DNA of 64,000 nt, taken from assembly GCF_004768465.1 (NCBI RefSeq), contig NZ_SRMF01000002.1:1-64000 (forward strand), written 5' to 3'. Of the stretch, positions 60,669-64,000 are shown one piece after another (position 1 is the first letter of the stretch; the number at the start of each line of letters is the position of its first letter). The stretch comes from Natronospirillum operosum (GTDB taxonomy: Bacteria > Pseudomonadota > Gammaproteobacteria > Pseudomonadales > Natronospirillaceae). Both the position numbers and the translations under genes were made by a program. The notes beneath the pieces are model-generated. The model did not search any database. It worked only from the letters and a program-made list of their open reading frames with translations, and was not told the origin of the DNA.

Positions 60669-62162
60669 ATGATCCGGATGCACAGACCTTTCAGTCTTGC
60701 CATTCTGCTGCTGGCCGCCATGCTGGTCGGCTGCTCCGACGATGACAGCAGCCGGGACGACGATGGCGACCTGCTGGGCGACGGTGTCGTGGTCAATGGC
60801 CGCCTGATGGGCGACAGGACGCTCGTCGGCACGGTGGCGGATGACCATGCCCTGACCTGGACACGGCTGTGCGCACAGGACATTGTCGAAGGTGAGCTGT
60901 TTCCCCTCTGCTCATCCACTGACGATGACGGCGGCTATCGGATGCTGGGGCTGTTTCATCGTCGTGGCCTGCTGGAAACCTCGTTCACGGACCGCTTCGG
61001 GGAAGATCATACCTGGTATTCGCTCTATGATCTGGGCGCCTTCAACACCGCCGTTCGCTCCAACCTGAACGCCACGACCGATCTGCTGACCCGGGCCTAT
61101 ATCCCTGCCACCCTGGGTCTGGGTGCCACGCCTGCACAATGCTTTGACGACCCCGACTGCGCCGCAACTCTGAACAGCAGTGGCCTGAACGAGGAACTGC
61201 TGAACCTGCTGAAAGACAACCTGGGTGAGCTTCTCGGGCCCTTCTGGCCCCAGGGCGCTCGCCCCTTTACCGGCCCCTACACGCTGTCGATGTTCATGGG
61301 CGACGATCTGCCGAGCATGCACCGACGTCTGCGCTATTACTACACTGCAATAGACGGCGAGCCCGGGGTACGGGTGGAGTTCTGGCCGACCTGCAATGGC
61401 CAGGACCCGCTGACCGAATTCACGCTCGCCGAACTGGCGCTCTGGGACCTGCCGGAGGAAGACGACCTGCGGCTTCGGCGCCTGACCGACGCCGATCTGG
61501 CAGACTCAGTGGGATGCCAGTCCCCCGGCACACCGCCGCCCCAGCCGTTCACGCTGAACGTGGATACGACACCGACCGCAGGCGGCGACGCGCCGCTGGA
61601 TCTGGATGTGCGGCTGACAGCTCCGGGCAGTCAGGATGCGGTCTATGAAGGCTACCTGATCAACCCGCGCGGTCAGACCCGCAATATCTGGAGCGGCGCG
61701 GATTTCAGCACCACCCTGACCAACCCGGGCCAGTACCGGGTGGTCGGTCGTGCCTTTGCCAATGGCGAGGAGGTGTGGGCCGGAACAATCATCACCGTCA
61801 GCGGGGGCTTTGAGGATCTCAGTGCGACCACCTGGGGGCAGACCGGCAGTTGCCGACCCAATATCAACAGCTATCCCAATGTGTGTCTGGAACGGCTGGA
61901 TGGCACAGTGGAGCAGCCGCCCCTGACATCGAACCACTGCACCGTGCTGACGGAACGTCCGGACTGGCAATACAGCGTCGGTATCTGCAGCACCAGCGAG
62001 CAATACGGCGGCGCTCTGATCGGTGTCTGCCTGCAGCTTGAGCAGGAGGTCCGCATACTGCACTACGACAACAACAACCTGGCGGAGACGACGACCCAGC
62101 AGCACAACAGGGAGCGCAGCCGCTGCGATCTGAACGGAGGTTTCTGGTTGTCACTGCTCTAG
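60669..62162 (+). CDS. Putative outer-membrane lipoprotein, hypothetical
   Basis: 497 aa from ATG 60669, after CGGAAGGAAAA. Lipobox LVGC with Cys22 followed by Ser, suiting an outer-membrane lipoprotein. After it comes a very acidic stretch (DDDSSRDDDGD). The mature part has a surface-exposed, beta-rich look: FTLNVDTTPTAGGDAPLDLDVRLTAPGSQDAVYEGYLI is an immunoglobulin-like block about residue 300, and the C-terminus has paired Cys residues. No known family recognised. Divergent from the coiled-coil membrane gene. Confidence 0.75.
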   Translation: MIRMHRPFSLAILLLAAMLVGCSDDDSSRDDDGDLLGDGVVVNGRLMGDRTLVGTVADDHALTWTRLCAQDIVEGELFPLCSSTDDDGGYRMLGLFHRRGLLETSFTDRFGEDHTWYSLYDLGAFNTAVRSNLNATTDLLTRAYIPATLGLGATPAQCFDDPDCAATLNSSGLNEELLNLLKDNLGELLGPFWPQGARPFTGPYTLSMFMGDDLPSMHRRLRYYYTAIDGEPGVRVEFWPTCNGQDPLTEFTLAELALWDLPEEDDLRLRRLTDADLADSVGCQSPGTPPPQPFTLNVDTTPTAGGDAPLDLDVRLTAPGSQDAVYEGYLINPRGQTRNIWSGADFSTTLTNPGQYRVVGRAFANGEEVWAGTIITVSGGFEDLSATTWGQTGSCRPNINSYPNVCLERLDGTVEQPPLTSNHCTVLTERPDWQYSVGICSTSEQYGGALIGVCLQLEQEVRILHYDNNNLAETTTQQHNRERSRCDLNGGFWLSLL

Positions 62163-62302
62163 TAGAGCACCTCTCCGGTTTTGACTGCCGCACAACCTCT
62201 TCATTTTGTGCTCTCTCTCACAACCTTCAGGAGGCAGCCCGCCAACTGGACGGCAACGAGCGCTCCGGCAGACGCGGCATTGGGAGGTCTCGGAGCCTCA
62301 AC

Positions 62303-62650
62303 CTAAGCTGGCGGCAGAGTCTGCTCCAGTTTTCGAATATGTTCCCTGAGCCCCACCGCCTGGTCGACATCGAGCATCAGCGCTATGCCTGTCTCAAGGC
62401 TTTCATCCATTTTGCCGGCGTCTCTGACGGCTTCCAGCACGCTCTCGGCACGGCGTGATTCCACCAACACCATGACTATCTCTCGAGGCGCCATGATTTC
62501 CAGCCCGAACAAGCCCTTGATCGGCTCGAGCCCCTGCCCCTTGGCATTGGTAATGACCGTGGCTCCGATGGCGCCGGATTTACGGGATGCACTCATGACC
62601 GCATCGGTCAGTGCGTCATCGACAAAGGCAATCAACAACTTGAAGTGCAC
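62303..62650 (-). CDS. P-II-like regulatory protein
   Basis: 115 aa from GTG 62650, behind AGGAGATTGTCAG. Ferredoxin-like beta-alpha-beta repeats: FKLLIAFVDDALTDAVMSASRKSGAIGATVITNAKG, a shortened T-loop (about 38-55) without the usual uridylylated Tyr, and a REIVMVLVESRRAESVLEAVRDA helix. Trimeric P-II-like proteins bind nucleotides and gate transport partners. Divergent, 62 bp away, from the DUF1538 genes, which suggests a link. Confidence 0.8.
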   Translation of the reverse strand: MHFKLLIAFVDDALTDAVMSASRKSGAIGATVITNAKGQGLEPIKGLFGLEIMAPREIVMVLVESRRAESVLEAVRDAGKMDESLETGIALMLDVDQAVGLREHIRKLEQTLPPA

Positions 62651-62712
62651 CTGACAATCTCCTGCCGCATTTGATGGTACCGGCAGGTTAACGCAGCCGT
62701 CCTCAAACTGCT

Positions 62713-63516
62713 ATGCTGGAGCTCCGCCGACTTGCCACAGAAGGCAGCCCTTCGACCGTGCCCTTTGTTGTGTCTTTTGGACGCCAGATTCTTGACAGCA
62801 CCAAGGACCTGATGCCAGTTATCCTGGTCGTACTCTTCTTTCAGGTACTTGTGCTCCGCCAGCCACTCCCCGAGACCATAGCGGCCGGCCAGGTGCTCAT
62901 TGGTCTGATATGCGTTGTCATTGGTCTGGCGCTTTTCGTTCGGGGCCTGGAGCTGGGCCTGTTCCCTGCCGGTGAGGGCCTGGCCAATGCTTTTGTGCGC
63001 AAGGGATCTGCCTTCTGGCTGTTGTTGTTTGCCTTTGCTCTGGGCTTTGGCACCACCGTAGCGGAACCGGCTCTGATGGCCGTGGCTGTGCAGGCCGAGC
63101 GTGCCTTCCTCGAAGAAGGACTGATTCTGCAGCAGCAACTGGCTCCCGGCCGGGTAGCCCTTGCGCTGCGCGGCATAGTGGCCTTGTCTGTGGGGTCTGC
63201 GATTGTGCTGGGCGTCTTGCGTATTCTCAAGGGCTGGCCGCTGCACTGGCTGATCATCGGCGGCTACATGATCGCCCTGGCCCTGACCGCAGTGGCGCCA
63301 GCACCGTTGATCGGTATCGCCTATGACTCCGGCGGTGTGACCACCTCGACCATCACGGTACCACTGGTCACTGCACTGGGGGTTGGCCTGGCGACTTCCA
63401 TCAAGGGTCGCAACCCGATAACCGACGGGTTCGGGCTGATCGCATTCGCGTCTGTCATGCCCATTATCTTTGTACTGGCGCTCGGCAGCCTGGGTTTCTG
63501 GTGGCTGAATGGGTGA
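62713..63516 (+). CDS. DUF1538 membrane protein
   Basis: 267 aa, six to seven membrane helices. [32 protein letters not shown] and [26 protein letters not shown] are DUF1538 blocks; the conserved T-x-x-E-P sits in TTVAEPAL. The second part has [28 protein letters not shown]. Transporter-like, substrate unknown. The downstream gene repeats the same domain plan, so the two probably make a heterodimer. Confidence 0.85.
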   Translation: MLELRRLATEGSPSTVPFVVSFGRQILDSTKDLMPVILVVLFFQVLVLRQPLPETIAAGQVLIGLICVVIGLALFVRGLELGLFPAGEGLANAFVRKGSAFWLLLFAFALGFGTTVAEPALMAVAVQAERAFLEEGLILQQQLAPGRVALALRGIVALSVGSAIVLGVLRILKGWPLHWLIIGGYMIALALTAVAPAPLIGIAYDSGGVTTSTITVPLVTALGVGLATSIKGRNPITDGFGLIAFASVMPIIFVLALGSLGFWWLNG

Positions 63517-63520
63517 ATTC

Positions 63521-64000
63521 ATGAGCGGTCCCATGGCCCTGATGGCCGAGCACTCTCTCGCGACACTGCGCGACCTGTCACTGATCGTGCTTATCATGTT
63601 CGGCTTTCAGTATCTGGTCATTCGCCGCCCCATGGCGAGACTGAAACGCGTTCTGGGCGGGTTTCTGCTGGCCCTGACTGGCCTTACGCTGTTTATTGTC
63701 GGGCTGGAACTGGCCCTCTTTCCGCTGGGCAGTCTGATGGCCGAACAACTGGTATCGCCCAATTTTCTGCCCGCCCTGGCGGAGGGTGCCGAGCGACACT
63801 GGCACGACTATTACTGGATCTACCTGTTTGCGTTCATGATCGGCGCCAGCACGACCATTGCGGAGCCGGCACTGATTGCGGTGTCCGAGCGGGCGCACCA
63901 GGCCTCCAACGGCACACTCAACCCGCTGGTCCTGCGCAGCGTGGTCGCGCTCGGCATGGCCACGGGCATTACACTGGGGGTCTGGCGCATCATCATGGGC
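63521..64000 (+). CDS. Second DUF1538 membrane protein, cut by the window end
   Basis: 160 codons visible. ATG 63521 lies 4 bp after the first DUF1538 gene. LIVLIMFGFQYLVIRRPM, FLLALTGLTLFIVGLELALFPLG and YLFAFMIGASTTIAEPALIAVSERA match the first protein's blocks in the same order (including T-x-x-E-P). It should be co-transcribed with it and continues past 64000. Confidence 0.85.
   Translation, partial: MSGPMALMAEHSLATLRDLSLIVLIMFGFQYLVIRRPMARLKRVLGGFLLALTGLTLFIVGLELALFPLGSLMAEQLVSPNFLPALAEGAERHWHDYYWIYLFAFMIGASTTIAEPALIAVSERAHQASNGTLNPLVLRSVVALGMATGITLGVWRIIMG

Noticed and set aside
1-64000. CRISPR arrays, tRNA and rRNA genes, insertion-sequence transposases
   Set aside because: No regularly spaced identical repeats, no cloverleaf sequences or rRNA blocks, and no transposase-like protein were recognised.

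Overview
The window looks like the chromosome of an aerobic, high-GC marine-type gammaproteobacterium. The evidence is the Gram-negative outer-membrane proteins, the oxygen-dependent cobalamin pathway (CobG type), NnrS, a P-II/DUF1538 locus and a CTGT-N8-ACAG LexA box. No rRNA or tRNA is visible, so the genus cannot be named.

Layout. (1) 1-9050 is an integron. Its integrase gene points right behind a perfect LexA box but is a frameshifted, 3'-truncated pseudogene. To its left lies an AT-richer array of about nine cassettes read leftward, each ending in an attC site. Cassette products include a PD-(D/E)XK-like protein, a GIY-YIG protein, membrane-anchored unknowns, an ADP-ribosyltransferase-like protein and a 3.1 kb cassette holding a complete three-gene ABC-3C conflict system (SMEK protein, middle component, DUF2326 ATPase). 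(2) 9686-16702 is a leftward operon under a cobalamin riboswitch: a degenerate CbiX-like/[2Fe-2S] ferredoxin fusion plus two full BtuFCD-like ABC importers. (3) 16849-24549 is a defence-type island: a DUF1778/GNAT toxin-antitoxin pair, a JetABCD (Wadjet) system and an AAA ATPase with a palindromic operator-like site. (4) 24736-32555 holds a TSUP permease and then cobG-H-I-J, an opposed cobK, and cobL-M-F: corrin-ring synthesis from precorrin-3A to hydrogenobyrinate. (5) 32515-39068 is an accessory patch: RelBE, nnrS with an FNR/NnrR-like box, a Fic protein, an nnrS remnant, a frameshifted DUF3800 gene and a DUF6880 gene. Three related copies of the nnrS/riboswitch leader lie between them, two of them decayed. 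(6) 39264-51795 is an intact cobalamin riboswitch driving chlID-cobO-cobB-cobW-cobN-cobQ-cobD-cobC, all overlapping. (7) 51913-57720 is an RND (MMPL) exporter, a LolA-like periplasmic protein, an outer-membrane barrel and a divergent AraC regulator. (8) 57779-64000 holds cobU, an FKBP isomerase, a coiled-coil membrane protein, a lipoprotein, a P-II-like protein and two DUF1538 membrane proteins, the second cut by the window edge.

Taken together, the window carries almost the whole aerobic B12 route after uroporphyrinogen methylation (cobG/H/I/J/K/L/M/F, cobB, cobN with a ChlI-ChlD fused partner in place of CobST, cobO, cobQ, cobD, cobC, cobU) and a riboswitch-controlled corrinoid or cobalt-chelate uptake operon. 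Three regions of accessory and defence genes are interleaved. The most unusual points are the ABC-3C operon inside an integron cassette, the ART-like first cassette, and the repeated, decaying copies of the B12 leader that flank inserted accessory genes.
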